Origin: Streptococcus suis
GTDB lineage: Bacteria > Bacillota > Bacilli > Lactobacillales > Streptococcaceae
Length of the DNA stretch: 64,000 nucleotides
Direction: 5' to 3'
Assembly (NCBI RefSeq): GCF_017601095.1
Contig: NZ_JAGFUX010000004.1
Location: forward strand, 62,001 to 126,000
Shown here: positions 34,833-42,776 of the stretch, piece by piece
How positions within the stretch are numbered: position 1 is the first letter of the stretch
Layout: each line of letters begins with the position of its first letter
Position numbers and translations under genes: made by a program
Notes under the pieces: generated by a model
The model's database searches: none
The model's input: the letters and a program-made list of their open reading frames with translations, nothing else
Told to the model about the DNA's origin: nothing

Positions 34833-35105
34833 ATGTTTGAAAAGAAAGAGCGTAAAGGCCTCATTGTATATCTCCACTACAATCGTGAAGCACGCAAGTT
34901 GCACAATTTTGGGGATGTGGTCTATCATTCAAAAAAATTACGCTACTTGGTTCTCTATTTAGAGGCAGATCGTTTTGATGAGACGCTTGAAAAATTAAAA
35001 AAAGAACGATTTGTTAAAAAAGTTTTTCCATCTTACATTAAGGACTTAGACCAGAATTTTGTAGGGACTTTAGAGCAAGAAAGAGAGAAAAATATTCTTT
35101 TATAA
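34833..35105 (+). CDS. ylbG: YlbG-family (DUF2129) protein
   Basis: A 90-residue cytoplasmic protein that starts MFEKKERKGLIVYLHYNREARKL, the DUF2129/YlbG signature, and has the KLRYLVLYLEADRFDETLEKLKKERFVKKVFPS continuation (shown in part as LRYLVLYL and FVKKVFPS). The start at 34833 is chosen because AAGGAG precedes it; longer frames run into clpP. Function is unknown, but the gene keeps this position between clpP and livJ in streptococci. Confidence 0.9.
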   Translation: MFEKKERKGLIVYLHYNREARKLHNFGDVVYHSKKLRYLVLYLEADRFDETLEKLKKERFVKKVFPSYIKDLDQNFVGTLEQEREKNILL

Positions 35106-35123
35106 AATATTTTTCTTTTTTTG

Positions 35124-35152
35124 TTGACAATTTTCTGATAATTCAGTATATT
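35124..35152 (+). promoter_or_regulatory. livJ promoter with CodY box
   Basis: TTGACA (35124-35129) and TATATT (35147-35152) are 17 bases apart. The spacer holds AATTTTCTGATAATT (35129-35143), a 14/15 match to the CodY consensus. Repression when isoleucine, leucine and valine are plentiful is expected. Confidence 0.8.
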
Positions 35153-35194
35153 GGATACATCGTAAAAATTTAAGAAAGATTTAAGGGGATTTTC

Positions 35195-36367
35195 ATGAAA
35201 AAAAGAAAATTTGCTATGGCTCTTGTGAGCTTTGCATCGGCTGCACTTCTTGCAGCATGTGGAACTGTTTCATCAACAAACTCTTCAGCAACGGGAACTG
35301 AAATTGGTGAGACAGTCAAAATCGGTTATAATTTGGAATTGTCAGGTTCCGTTTCTTCATATGGTCAAACCGAAGAAAAAGGTGCAAACCTTGCGGTAAA
35401 AGAAATCAACGCTGCAGGTGGAATTGACGGCAAGCAAATTGAAGTCATCACAAAAGACAATAAGTCTGAAACAGCAGAAGCAGCCACAGTTGCAACAAGT
35501 TTGGTAAGTGAAGGCGCAAACGTCATAATTGGGCCTGCAACTTCTGGAGCCTCGGCAGCTTCTATCGCAAACGTAACATCTGCAGGTGTGCCAATGATTT
35601 CACCTTCTGGTACGCAAACTGATTTGGTTGTTAACAGCGAAGGCGGTGTACAAGATTACTTCTTCCGTGCTACCTTCACTGATGGATACCAAGGTCAAAT
35701 CATGGCTCAATATGCAACAGAAAACCTTTCCGCTAAGAAAGTTGTGCTTTACTATGACAATTCTTCAGACTACGGAAAAGGTATTGCTGATTCCTTCAAA
35801 GAAGCTTACTCAGGTGAAATCGTTTCTGAGATCACATTTGCTTCAGGTGACAAAGACTTCCAAGCAGCTCTTACTAAATTGAAAAACCTTGAATTTGATG
35901 CCATCATCATGCCAGGTTACTACAATGAAACAGGTACAATCGTGAAACAAGCACGCGGTCTTGGTATTGATGTTCCAGTTCTTGGTTCAGATGGTTTCGA
36001 CTCACCACAATTTGCTGAGTTGGCAACAGCTTCTGCGGCATCAAATGTTTATTACCTCTCTGCATTTGTAACATCTGCAAGTGATAAAGCAAAAGCATTC
36101 TACGATGCATACGTAGCAGAATATGGTGAAGAGCCGTCTATGTTCTCTGCTCTTGCTTATGACTCTGTTTACATGGCAGCAGAAGCAGCTAAAGGCGCAA
36201 CAACTTCGGTCGAATTGAAAGACAATCTTGCAGCTTTGAAAGACTTCGAAGGTGTGACAGGTACCATGTCGATTGACGCAGAACACAACGTTGTGAAATC
36301 AGTTTACGTTGTTGGCTTGACAGAAGGCAAGCAATCATCAGTTGATACTGTTTCAGTTTCTGAATAA
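35195..36367 (+). CDS. livJ: branched-chain amino acid ABC transporter binding lipoprotein
   Basis: The 390-residue protein has a lipoprotein signal ending LLAACGT and the Leu/Ile/Val-binding (class I periplasmic-binding) fold: VKIGYNLELSGSVSSYGQ, EEKGANLAVKEINAAGGIDGK, NVIIGPATSGASAA. It should bind branched-chain amino acids outside the cell and deliver them to LivHM. It has its own promoter and terminator, so it can be expressed above the membrane genes, which have a second promoter. Confidence 0.95.
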   Translation: MKKRKFAMALVSFASAALLAACGTVSSTNSSATGTEIGETVKIGYNLELSGSVSSYGQTEEKGANLAVKEINAAGGIDGKQIEVITKDNKSETAEAATVATSLVSEGANVIIGPATSGASAASIANVTSAGVPMISPSGTQTDLVVNSEGGVQDYFFRATFTDGYQGQIMAQYATENLSAKKVVLYYDNSSDYGKGIADSFKEAYSGEIVSEITFASGDKDFQAALTKLKNLEFDAIIMPGYYNETGTIVKQARGLGIDVPVLGSDGFDSPQFAELATASAASNVYYLSAFVTSASDKAKAFYDAYVAEYGEEPSMFSALAYDSVYMAAEAAKGATTSVELKDNLAALKDFEGVTGTMSIDAEHNVVKSVYVVGLTEGKQSSVDTVSVSE

Positions 36368-36368
36368 T

Positions 36369-36395
36369 AAAAAGAGGGCTATCCCCTCTTTTTCC
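36369..36395 (+). terminator. livJ terminator
   Basis: AAAAAGAGGG and CCCTCTTTTT form a perfect stem around CTATC, starting at the stop codon. Confidence 0.85.
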
Positions 36396-36436
36396 CTTGT
36401 TTGGGACTTGATTGAAAAATATTTTTGTAGTAAAAC

Positions 36437-36465
36437 TTGCAAATATTCTGAAAATTTAATACAAT
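36437..36465 (+). promoter_or_regulatory. livHMGF promoter with second CodY box
   Basis: TTGCAA (36437-36442) and TACAAT (36460-36465) are 17 bases apart. The spacer holds AATATTCTGAAAATT (36442-36456), again 14/15 to the CodY consensus. The two liv promoters thus share one architecture. Confidence 0.78.
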
Positions 36466-36514
36466 AGAACGAACGCTTAACAGCAACTATTTGAATAGAA
36501 AGATTGGTGAACTC

Positions 36515-37402
36515 ATGCTTCAACAACTTGTCAATGGTTTGATTCTCGGTTCTGTCTATGCCCTTCTAGCCTTAGGCTACACCATGGTGTACGGAATCAT
36601 CAAACTCATTAACTTTGCCCACGGGGATATCTACATGATGGGTGCCTTTATGGGCTATTATCTTTTGAACAAGATGACTTTTATCCAAGATGGCGGATTA
36701 CGCTTTTTCCTAGCCTTGGTTCTCTCAATGGTCGGAACGGCTATTTTGGGAGTTGTCATTGAATTCTTGGCCTATCGTCCACTTCGAAATTCGACTCGGA
36801 TTGCAGCCTTGATTACAGCCATTGGTGTTTCCTTCTTCCTTGAATATGTGATGGTTTATTTCTTTACTGCAGATGTAAAGGCCTTCCCACAAGCGATTAA
36901 GGCGGTGAATTTTAACCTTGGTCCAGTGACAGTTACCAACATCCAATTGATTATCCTTGGAGTTGCTTTGACTTTGATGGTTGCCCTTCAATTGATTGTT
37001 AAGAAGACCAAAATGGGGAAAGCAATGCGTGCTGTTTCAGTGGATAGCGATGCAGCTCAGCTTATGGGGATCAATGTTAACCGTACCATCAGCTTTACCT
37101 TCGCACTTGGATCTGCACTTGCTGGTGCTGCTGGTGTTCTACTTGGTCTCTACTACAACCAAATCGAGCCTTTGATGGGGATGACACCAGGTCTGAAAGC
37201 CTTTGTTGCGGCAGTTTTGGGTGGTATTGGTATCATTCCAGGCGCTGCCTTGGGTGGTTTTGTTATCGGTATTATCGAAACCTTTACTTATGTGATTGGT
37301 TTGGATACCTTCCGTGATGCCATCGTATATATTGTATTGATTATCATTCTTTTGGTAAGACCAAGTGGTATTCTTGGTAAAAACGTGAAAGAGAAGGTGT
37401 AA
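36515..37402 (+). CDS. livH: branched-chain amino acid ABC transporter permease
   Basis: The chosen start MLQQLVNGLILGSVYALLALGY matches LivH proteins; an upstream in-frame TTG gives only a short unsupported extension. The 295-residue protein has the usual eight or so hydrophobic helices and the motif GYTMVYGIIKLINFAHGD. The ribosome site is weak (GGTG), notable for a gene with its own promoter. It pairs with LivM; the next gene starts two bases after its stop. Confidence 0.93.
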   Translation: MLQQLVNGLILGSVYALLALGYTMVYGIIKLINFAHGDIYMMGAFMGYYLLNKMTFIQDGGLRFFLALVLSMVGTAILGVVIEFLAYRPLRNSTRIAALITAIGVSFFLEYVMVYFFTADVKAFPQAIKAVNFNLGPVTVTNIQLIILGVALTLMVALQLIVKKTKMGKAMRAVSVDSDAAQLMGINVNRTISFTFALGSALAGAAGVLLGLYYNQIEPLMGMTPGLKAFVAAVLGGIGIIPGAALGGFVIGIIETFTYVIGLDTFRDAIVYIVLIIILLVRPSGILGKNVKEKV

Positions 37403-37404
37403 GC

Positions 37405-38355
37405 ATGAAAGAGAATGTAAAAGTAAATCTAATCTGGCTGGCCTTCTTGGCACTTGGTTTTGCTCTGCTTCAAGGTCTTGTCGCAGCGGGTGTACTGAAT
37501 TTTTACTATGTTCAAATCGTCCAACAAATCGGGATTAATATTATTTTGGCTGTTGGCTTGAACCTGATTGTTGGTTTCTCAGGTCAGTTCTCACTCGGCC
37601 ATGCAGGATTTATGGCCATTGGTGCCTATGCGGTTGGTATTATCGGTAAAATGATGCCTTCTTATGCTGGTTTCGGGATTGCCCTTGTTGTTGGCATGCT
37701 TGTTGCTGGTTTGGTTGCCCTATTGGTCGGTCTACCAACGCTGCGCTTGAAGGGAGATTACCTAGCAATTGCAACGCTAGGTGTTGCGGAGATTATCCGT
37801 ATCTTGATTATCAACGGTGGTAGCTTGACCAATGGTGCGGCAGGTATTATGTCGATTCCATTGTTTACCAACTGGCAGTTGGTTTATGTGTTTGTAGTGA
37901 TTACAACGATTTTGACTGTTAACTTCCTTCGTAGTCCAATGGGCCGTTCTACCATTGCGGTGCGTGAAGATGAGATCGCAGCAGAATCTGTTGGTGTCAA
38001 CCCAACCTTTGTAAAAGTAACTGCTTTTGTGATTGGCGCTATGACTGCAGCAATCGCTGGTGGTCTACACGCAGGATATGTTGGAACCATTGTGCCAAAA
38101 GACTTTGCTTTCATGAACTCTGTGAACGTTTTGATCATCATCGTATTGGGCGGCTTGGGTTCTATTACAGGTTCTTTCGTCGCTGCAATCGTATTGGGAA
38201 TTTTGAATGTCTTCCTCAAGAGCTATGCAGATATTTCCATGATTATTTACTCATTGGCACTAATTCTCTTGATGATTTTCCGTCCAGGTGGATTGCTTGG
38301 AACTAAAGAGTTGAGTTTTGCAAACTTGCTCAAAAAGAAAAAGGAGGTTAACTAA
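37405..38355 (+). CDS. livM: branched-chain amino acid ABC transporter permease
   Basis: The 316-residue LivM permease shows GLNLIVGFSGQFSLGHAGFMAIGAYA (in the family's usual place) and GLPTLRLKGDYLAIATLGVAEI. It forms the membrane channel with LivH. Its stop codon overlaps the ATG of livG (TAATG), indicating translational coupling. Confidence 0.94.
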   Translation: MKENVKVNLIWLAFLALGFALLQGLVAAGVLNFYYVQIVQQIGINIILAVGLNLIVGFSGQFSLGHAGFMAIGAYAVGIIGKMMPSYAGFGIALVVGMLVAGLVALLVGLPTLRLKGDYLAIATLGVAEIIRILIINGGSLTNGAAGIMSIPLFTNWQLVYVFVVITTILTVNFLRSPMGRSTIAVREDEIAAESVGVNPTFVKVTAFVIGAMTAAIAGGLHAGYVGTIVPKDFAFMNSVNVLIIIVLGGLGSITGSFVAAIVLGILNVFLKSYADISMIIYSLALILLMIFRPGGLLGTKELSFANLLKKKKEVN

Positions 38356-39119
38356 TGGCCCTTCTTGATGTAGAAAAATTGACAAAAAACTTTGGTGGTT
38401 TGACAGCCGTCGGTGATGTGACTATGGAACTCAATGCAGGTGAGTTGGTTGGTTTGATTGGTCCAAACGGTGCTGGAAAAACAACCTTGTTTAACCTCTT
38501 GACTGGTGTTTATGAGCCAAGTGAAGGCACGATTACCTTGGATGGCACTGTTTTGAATGGCAAAGCTCCTTCAAAAATAGCTTCCCTGGGCTTGGGACGG
38601 ACTTTCCAAAATATTCGATTGTTCAAAAACATGACGGTTTTGGAAAATGTTTTAATTGGACTTGGTAACCACGGTAAAGCTGAGGTGTTGGCAAGTTTCT
38701 TCCGTCTACCAGCTTTTTATAAAAATGAAGTAGAATTGAAAGATAGAGCCATCGAATTGCTTAAAATCTTTGATTTGGATGGAGATGCGGACACGCTGGC
38801 TAAAAACTTGCCTTATGGACAACAACGTCGTTTGGAAATTGTTCGTGCCCTTGCGACCGAACCAAAAATTCTTTTCTTGGATGAGCCAGCTGCTGGTATG
38901 AACCCGCAGGAAACGGCAGAATTGACCCAACTAATCCGTAAAATCAAAGAAGAGTTCAACATTACTATCATGTTGATTGAACACGATATGAGTTTGGTTA
39001 TGGAAGTAACTGAGCGTATTTATGTATTGGAATATGGCCGTTTGATTGCCCACGGTACACCAGAAGAAATCCGGACCAACAAACGAGTGATTGAAGCATA
39101 CCTTGGAGGTGAAGCCTAA
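38355..39119 (+). CDS. livG: branched-chain amino acid ABC transporter ATPase
   Basis: The 254-residue ATPase has Walker A GPNGAGKTT, the LivG-type insertion with LGRTFQNIRLFKNMTVLENV, signature LPYGQQRRLEIVRALA (the usual LSGG replaced by LPYG, normal for LivG), Walker B ILFLDEPAAGMNP and H-loop LIEHDM. It works with LivF. It overlaps its neighbours on both sides by TAATG-type junctions. Confidence 0.95.
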   Translation: MALLDVEKLTKNFGGLTAVGDVTMELNAGELVGLIGPNGAGKTTLFNLLTGVYEPSEGTITLDGTVLNGKAPSKIASLGLGRTFQNIRLFKNMTVLENVLIGLGNHGKAEVLASFFRLPAFYKNEVELKDRAIELLKIFDLDGDADTLAKNLPYGQQRRLEIVRALATEPKILFLDEPAAGMNPQETAELTQLIRKIKEEFNITIMLIEHDMSLVMEVTERIYVLEYGRLIAHGTPEEIRTNKRVIEAYLGGEA

Positions 39120-39829
39120 TGTCAATGTTAAAAGTTGAAAATCTATCGGTACATTACGGCGTCATCGAGGCGGTTAAAAATGTATCTTTTGAAGTCAATG
39201 AAGGTGAAGTTGTTACCCTTATCGGTGCCAACGGTGCTGGTAAAACATCCATCTTGCGTACGATTTCAGGACTTGTTCGTCCATCAGCTGGAACGATTTC
39301 TTTCCTTGGAAATGAAATTCAAAAAGTTCCTGCCCGTAAAATCGTTGCGGACGGCTTGTCACAAGTACCAGAAGGTCGCCATGTTTTCGCAGGCTTGACT
39401 GTTATGGAAAACTTGGAAATGGGTGCCTTCCTTCGCAACAACCGTGAGGAAAATCAGGCAAACCTGAAGAAAATCTTTTCGCGTTTTCCACGTTTGGAAG
39501 AGCGTAAAAACCAAGATGCTGCAACCCTTTCAGGTGGTGAGCAGCAGATGTTGGCGATGGGTCGTGCCTTGATGAGCCAACCCAAACTCTTGCTTCTTGA
39601 CGAGCCGTCAATGGGCTTGGCTCCAATCTTCATTCAAGAAATTTTTGATATCATCCAAGATATCCAAAAACAAGGTACAACAGTTCTCTTAATCGAACAA
39701 AACGCCAACAAGGCCCTCGCAATCGCAGATCGCGGCTACGTCCTTGAAACTGGTAAAGTTGTCCTCTCTGGAACTGGAAAAGAGCTCCTCGCCTCAGAAG
39801 AAGTCAAAAAAGCATATCTGGGTGGCTAA
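39119..39829 (+). CDS. livF: branched-chain amino acid ABC transporter ATPase
   Basis: The 236-residue ATPase has Walker A GANGAGKTS, SQVPEGRHVFAGLTVMENL, signature LSGGEQQMLAMGRALM, Walker B LLLLDEPSMGL and LIEQNANKAL. It completes the five-component transporter. A strong terminator begins at its stop codon and opens the hairpin array that follows. Confidence 0.95.
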   Translation: MSMLKVENLSVHYGVIEAVKNVSFEVNEGEVVTLIGANGAGKTSILRTISGLVRPSAGTISFLGNEIQKVPARKIVADGLSQVPEGRHVFAGLTVMENLEMGAFLRNNREENQANLKKIFSRFPRLEERKNQDAATLSGGEQQMLAMGRALMSQPKLLLLDEPSMGLAPIFIQEIFDIIQDIQKQGTTVLLIEQNANKALAIADRGYVLETGKVVLSGTGKELLASEEVKKAYLGG

Positions 39830-39850
39830 AAAGGTCCGGGGGACCTTTTT
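39828..39850 (+). terminator. livF terminator
   Basis: AAAAAGGTCC and GGACCTTTTT form a perfect 10-bp stem with a GGG loop. The 3' half recurs in the downstream array. Confidence 0.9.
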
Positions 39851-40190
39851 AGGTTGGAGATAGGAAAACCAGCAATGTAGGTTGCTGGTTTATCCCCAAC
39901 CCTGACGGGTTGTTTTAGGTCGGAAATAGGGACCGTCGTCAGACGGTCTTTCCTTTTATTAATTTTTCGGACCTTTTTAGGTTGGAAATGAGAAGTTGCG
40001 GTAGCAACTTTTCACTATAATCTGATTTGGGACCTTTTTAAGTTGGAGATGAGAAACGCCGGCAGGCGTTTTTCTTTATATCAAGATTGGGCAGTTTTAA
40101 TCGAGAGATAGGAAAACCAGCAATGTACGATACTGATTTGTCACCTGAGGCTGATGCGTTATTTTAGGTTGGAAATGGAACTGTTAGTCA
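39846..40190. repeat. tandem array of variable hairpins with a conserved linker
   Basis: Six copies of a linker of the form TTTTAGGTTGGARATRRGAA occur at about 39846, 39913, 39974, 40035, 40094 and 40161 (spacing 58-69 bases). After each comes a different stem-loop whose arms still pair: AAACCAGCAA/TTGCTGGTTT, GACCGTC/GACGGTC, AAGTTGC/GCAACTT, AAACGCC/GGCGTTT. Short loops GTCA, GGTA and GGCA close three of them. Copies 5-6 (40105-40180) are a decayed repeat of copies 1-2 (39858-39932); 23 bases from GAGATAGG on are identical. No frame is coding. This fills most of the 494-base gap between livF and the next gene. Confidence 0.75.
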
Positions 40191-40211
40191 AATGAACATT
40201 AGGTAAGGTTT

Positions 40212-40234
40212 AAACTAAAATATATTTTTAGTTT
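40212..40234. promoter_or_regulatory. AT-rich perfect palindrome
   Basis: AAACTAAAA and TTTTAGTTT are exact complements around TATAT. It could be an operator for the next gene or a weak terminator for the array. Confidence 0.4.
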
Positions 40235-40271
40235 GAATAGTTTAGGTTTATCTTTTTAATAGACTTCACTC

Positions 40272-40300
40272 TTGCCATGTCATTCTTCTTATGCTAGACT
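40272..40300 (+). promoter_or_regulatory. promoter of the LapA-like gene
   Basis: TTGCCA (40272-40277) and TAGACT (40295-40300, preceded by TGC) are 17 bases apart, followed by AAAGGAG and the ATG at 40324. Confidence 0.5.
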
Positions 40301-40323
40301 GTCATAGTAGAAAAGGAGTTAGG

Positions 40324-40617
40324 ATGAAACAGAAATTATCTCTTATCGGATTAATATTTATCATTATTTTGACGGTTATTCTTTCCTTAGCAAACCGTCA
40401 AGTGGTGGTTGTCAATTATCTTTTCGGACATTTTAGAATGCCGTTGATTTTGGTGATACTGGGCTCACTCTTGGTAGGCTTATTTATCCAGTATTTACTT
40501 GGAATGACTAAGAATTTGTCATTAAAGAGTGAGATTAAGAGTTTGAAAAAAGAATTGATAGATATTCGGGTTTTGCAAAATGAAGAAAATTCTGATAAGA
40601 TAAATCAGATTAAGTAA
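40324..40617 (+). CDS. LapA-domain small membrane protein
   Basis: The 97-residue protein has two transmembrane segments (LIGLIFIIILTVILSLANRQ and LILVILGSLLVGLFIQYLLG) joined by NYLFGHFRMP, then a charged coiled-coil-like tail (SLKSEIKSLKKELIDIR). This is the DUF1049/LapA layout. The role of such proteins in streptococci is unknown. AAAGGAG precedes the ATG. Confidence 0.8.
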   Translation: MKQKLSLIGLIFIIILTVILSLANRQVVVVNYLFGHFRMPLILVILGSLLVGLFIQYLLGMTKNLSLKSEIKSLKKELIDIRVLQNEENSDKINQIK

Positions 40618-40663
40618 ATTTGTGGCATTAATAAGAAATCCACTTATAATGTAAGGAGAACAG

Positions 40664-41029
40664 ATGTTTAATAAAGAATTTGGATTGATGTTTTATGTAG
40701 ATGATGTAGCTGCTGAGAAGGCTTTTTGGACAGCTGCTGGTTTCACAATCTTCAATGAAGCAGAGATGATGGGTTATGAAACTTTTGATATGAAGCCACA
40801 TGCAGAAGCGACAACGACCATTACTGTCTACGCAAATGAGTTTATCCGACAAGTATCTCCAGAAGTGATTGATATGAAGCCAAGTGTCTTGTTTGAAACA
40901 GATGATATTCATGGTCTTCAAGAACGCATCGCTGGCTTGACAGATACTTGCAGTCCGGTCAATGCGGAACCTTTCCCTAACTTTAACTTTGCTAGTCCAA
41001 GTGGTCATTACTTTGCAGTTAAAGGGTAA
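40664..41029 (+). CDS. VOC-superfamily (glyoxalase/bleomycin resistance-like) protein
   Basis: The 121-residue protein starts MFNKEFGLMFYVDDVAAEKAFW and ends FNFASPSGHYFAVKG, a single paired beta-alpha-beta-beta-beta VOC fold. Members include glyoxalases, dioxygenases and drug-binding proteins. No substrate can be named. GGAG precedes the ATG; a terminator hairpin follows. Confidence 0.75.
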   Translation: MFNKEFGLMFYVDDVAAEKAFWTAAGFTIFNEAEMMGYETFDMKPHAEATTTITVYANEFIRQVSPEVIDMKPSVLFETDDIHGLQERIAGLTDTCSPVNAEPFPNFNFASPSGHYFAVKG

Positions 41030-41051
41030 ACAAATTATTGAATTTTGGAAC

Positions 41052-41081
41052 AATCAGCGGTTTTCGATCGCTGATTTTCAT
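41052..41081 (+). terminator. terminator after the VOC gene
   Basis: AATCAGCG and CGCTGATT pair around a GTTTTCGAT loop, ending in TTTT. Confidence 0.8.
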
Positions 41082-41097
41082 ATTTTTTCATAAGACA

Positions 41098-41127
41098 TTG
41101 AAATCGTTTTCGGTTTTGTGGTATAAT
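41098..41127 (+). promoter_or_regulatory. promoter of the CBS/ACT protein gene
   Basis: TTGAAA (41098-41103) and extended -10 TGGTATAAT (ending 41127) are 18 bases apart. Confidence 0.65.
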
Positions 41128-41157
41128 AAAGCATGAAAATCCAAGGGAGGAATACCT

Positions 41158-41814
41158 ATGTCAGTTAAAGATTTTATGACCCGCAAGGTTGTCTATATTT
41201 CACCGGATACGACCATTGCCCAAGCGGCGGATATCATGCGTGAACAGGATTTGCACCGTCTGCCTGTTATTGAAAATGATAAGTTGGTTGGTTTGGTGAC
41301 AGAGGGAACGATAGCAGAAGCAAGTCCATCGAAGGCAACAAGTCTTTCCATCTATGAGATGAATTATCTCTTGAACAAGACCAAAGTCAAGGATGTCATG
41401 ATTAAAAATGTCATTACTGTATCTGGCTATGCCAGTCTTGAAGATGCTGTCTATCTCATGTACAAAAACAAGGTCGGTATTCTTCCAGTAGTTGACAATG
41501 GTCAGCTCTACGGAGTTATTACAGATCGTGATATTTTTGCAGCCTTTCTTCATGTCTCAGGATATGGAGAAGAAGGTGTTCGAGCTCGCTTTCTTGTTGA
41601 TAACAAAGCTGGTGAGTTAGAAAAGATTATTCGCTTGGTGGCAGACAAAGACTACAATATCGTTTCAACGGTTCAATTGGCTACAAAATCTGGCAAGGTT
41701 GTCATTGAAGTGCAGATTGATGGTAAGGTGGATGTGGAAGAAGTCCGAAGTTTATTTGAAGGGGCAGGTATCCAGGTGGATAGCTTGACGCCGACAGTTG
41801 CAAAAAATATTTAA
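41158..41814 (+). CDS. acuB: CBS-domain pair plus ACT-like domain protein (AcuB-like)
   Basis: The 218-residue protein has two CBS domains (VKDFMTRKVVYISPDTTIAQAADIM and VKDVMIKNVITVSGYASLEDAVYLM, ending YGVITDRDIFAAF) followed by an ACT-like segment (AGELEKIIRLVADKDYNIVSTV). This combination is called AcuB. CBS pairs usually bind adenine nucleotides; the target here is unknown. It keeps its place downstream of the liv operon as in pneumococcus. The symbol is by family resemblance. Confidence 0.85.
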   Translation: MSVKDFMTRKVVYISPDTTIAQAADIMREQDLHRLPVIENDKLVGLVTEGTIAEASPSKATSLSIYEMNYLLNKTKVKDVMIKNVITVSGYASLEDAVYLMYKNKVGILPVVDNGQLYGVITDRDIFAAFLHVSGYGEEGVRARFLVDNKAGELEKIIRLVADKDYNIVSTVQLATKSGKVVIEVQIDGKVDVEEVRSLFEGAGIQVDSLTPTVAKNI

Positions 41815-41831
41815 TTTGTAAATATGAAATG

Positions 41832-41867
41832 GCAGTCCATAAGCGAATAAATGGACTGCTTTTTTTC
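41832..41867 (+). terminator. acuB-like gene terminator
   Basis: GCAGTCCAT and ATGGACTGC pair around a 10-base loop and run into seven T. Confidence 0.9.
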
Positions 41868-41939
41868 TTTTTCTAGCTAGAAAATGCTGTGTCAAATTAG
41901 ATATATGGTATAATAAAAGGGATTACACGAGGAGGAAGT

Positions 41940-42776
41940 ATGGGACATAAGAAGTATAAAAAATACTATAAATCTGGCAAGAAAAATTCCGAAATCATTG
42001 GCTTGCTGATCCTTTTAGCCATTGGATTTGTCATGAGTTTTTGGTATATTTTATTGCCACTTGGCTTGTTAATTGGCTATTTCTATAAACGAGATGCCAT
42101 CCATCGTTTTTTTCTTTCCAATGATATCAAGCGTCTGCAAGAATTGATAACCAGTTCAAAACTACATTTTGACCAGTATCAGCTGATGCTAGCTGAAAAA
42201 GGGGAAGACCAGGCTAGCCAACGGCTTAAGGGCGATTTACTGGGGCGATTGTTAGAGTTGGACTTGCTTTACCAAAAAACCAAAAAGTATTTGGATGCCT
42301 ATTGGAGTCAGGAAGCACAAGCTACACTGAGCCTGCGTTACCGACTTCAAACGCCGAAAGAGGCGGAAGAAGTGGTTGTGGAAGAAAAAGTGGACCCCAT
42401 TGTATCGGAAAAAGACTGGATTACCCAACATGCGCTAGAAATTTTGGAAACCTATTGCAATGTTCAAAAGGACAACCTGGTTATTCGTGAAAAGTTGGAA
42501 GCAACGACGGATAAACGAGAGGAATTAGAAGCTATCCATGAAGCCAATATGCGACGTTTTGAGGATATATTGGCCGGCTATTTGAAGATTAAGTCCTCTC
42601 CGAAAGATTTCTTTAATGCGGAAGAGCGTATGAGCCAGGCTAAGTTGGCTATGGAAAGTTTCGACAAGGAATTGGATGAAACCATTCGACAGTTTAACGA
42701 AGCAGACTTGAGGGATTTTGAAATTAGTTTACGGATGATGAAGAAGGAGGAACAAACAAGTCATGACAGGATTTAA
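41940..42776 (+). CDS. xpaC: XpaC-like membrane protein
   Basis: The 278-residue protein has a basic N-terminus (MGHKKYKKYYKSGKKN), two close hydrophobic helices (IIGLLILLAIGFVMSFWYILLPLGLLIGYF region) and a long helical, charged C-terminal part. That layout and its place directly before telA match the XpaC family. A TATAAT at 41909-41914 and GAGGAGG precede it. It overlaps telA by 14 bases, so the two are coupled. The molecular function is not established. Confidence 0.75.
   Translation: MGHKKYKKYYKSGKKNSEIIGLLILLAIGFVMSFWYILLPLGLLIGYFYKRDAIHRFFLSNDIKRLQELITSSKLHFDQYQLMLAEKGEDQASQRLKGDLLGRLLELDLLYQKTKKYLDAYWSQEAQATLSLRYRLQTPKEAEEVVVEEKVDPIVSEKDWITQHALEILETYCNVQKDNLVIREKLEATTDKREELEAIHEANMRRFEDILAGYLKIKSSPKDFFNAEERMSQAKLAMESFDKELDETIRQFNEADLRDFEISLRMMKKEEQTSHDRI

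Noticed and set aside
39828..40190. CRISPR array
   Set aside because: The repeats are not identical, the spacer parts are self-complementary, and no cas genes are near.
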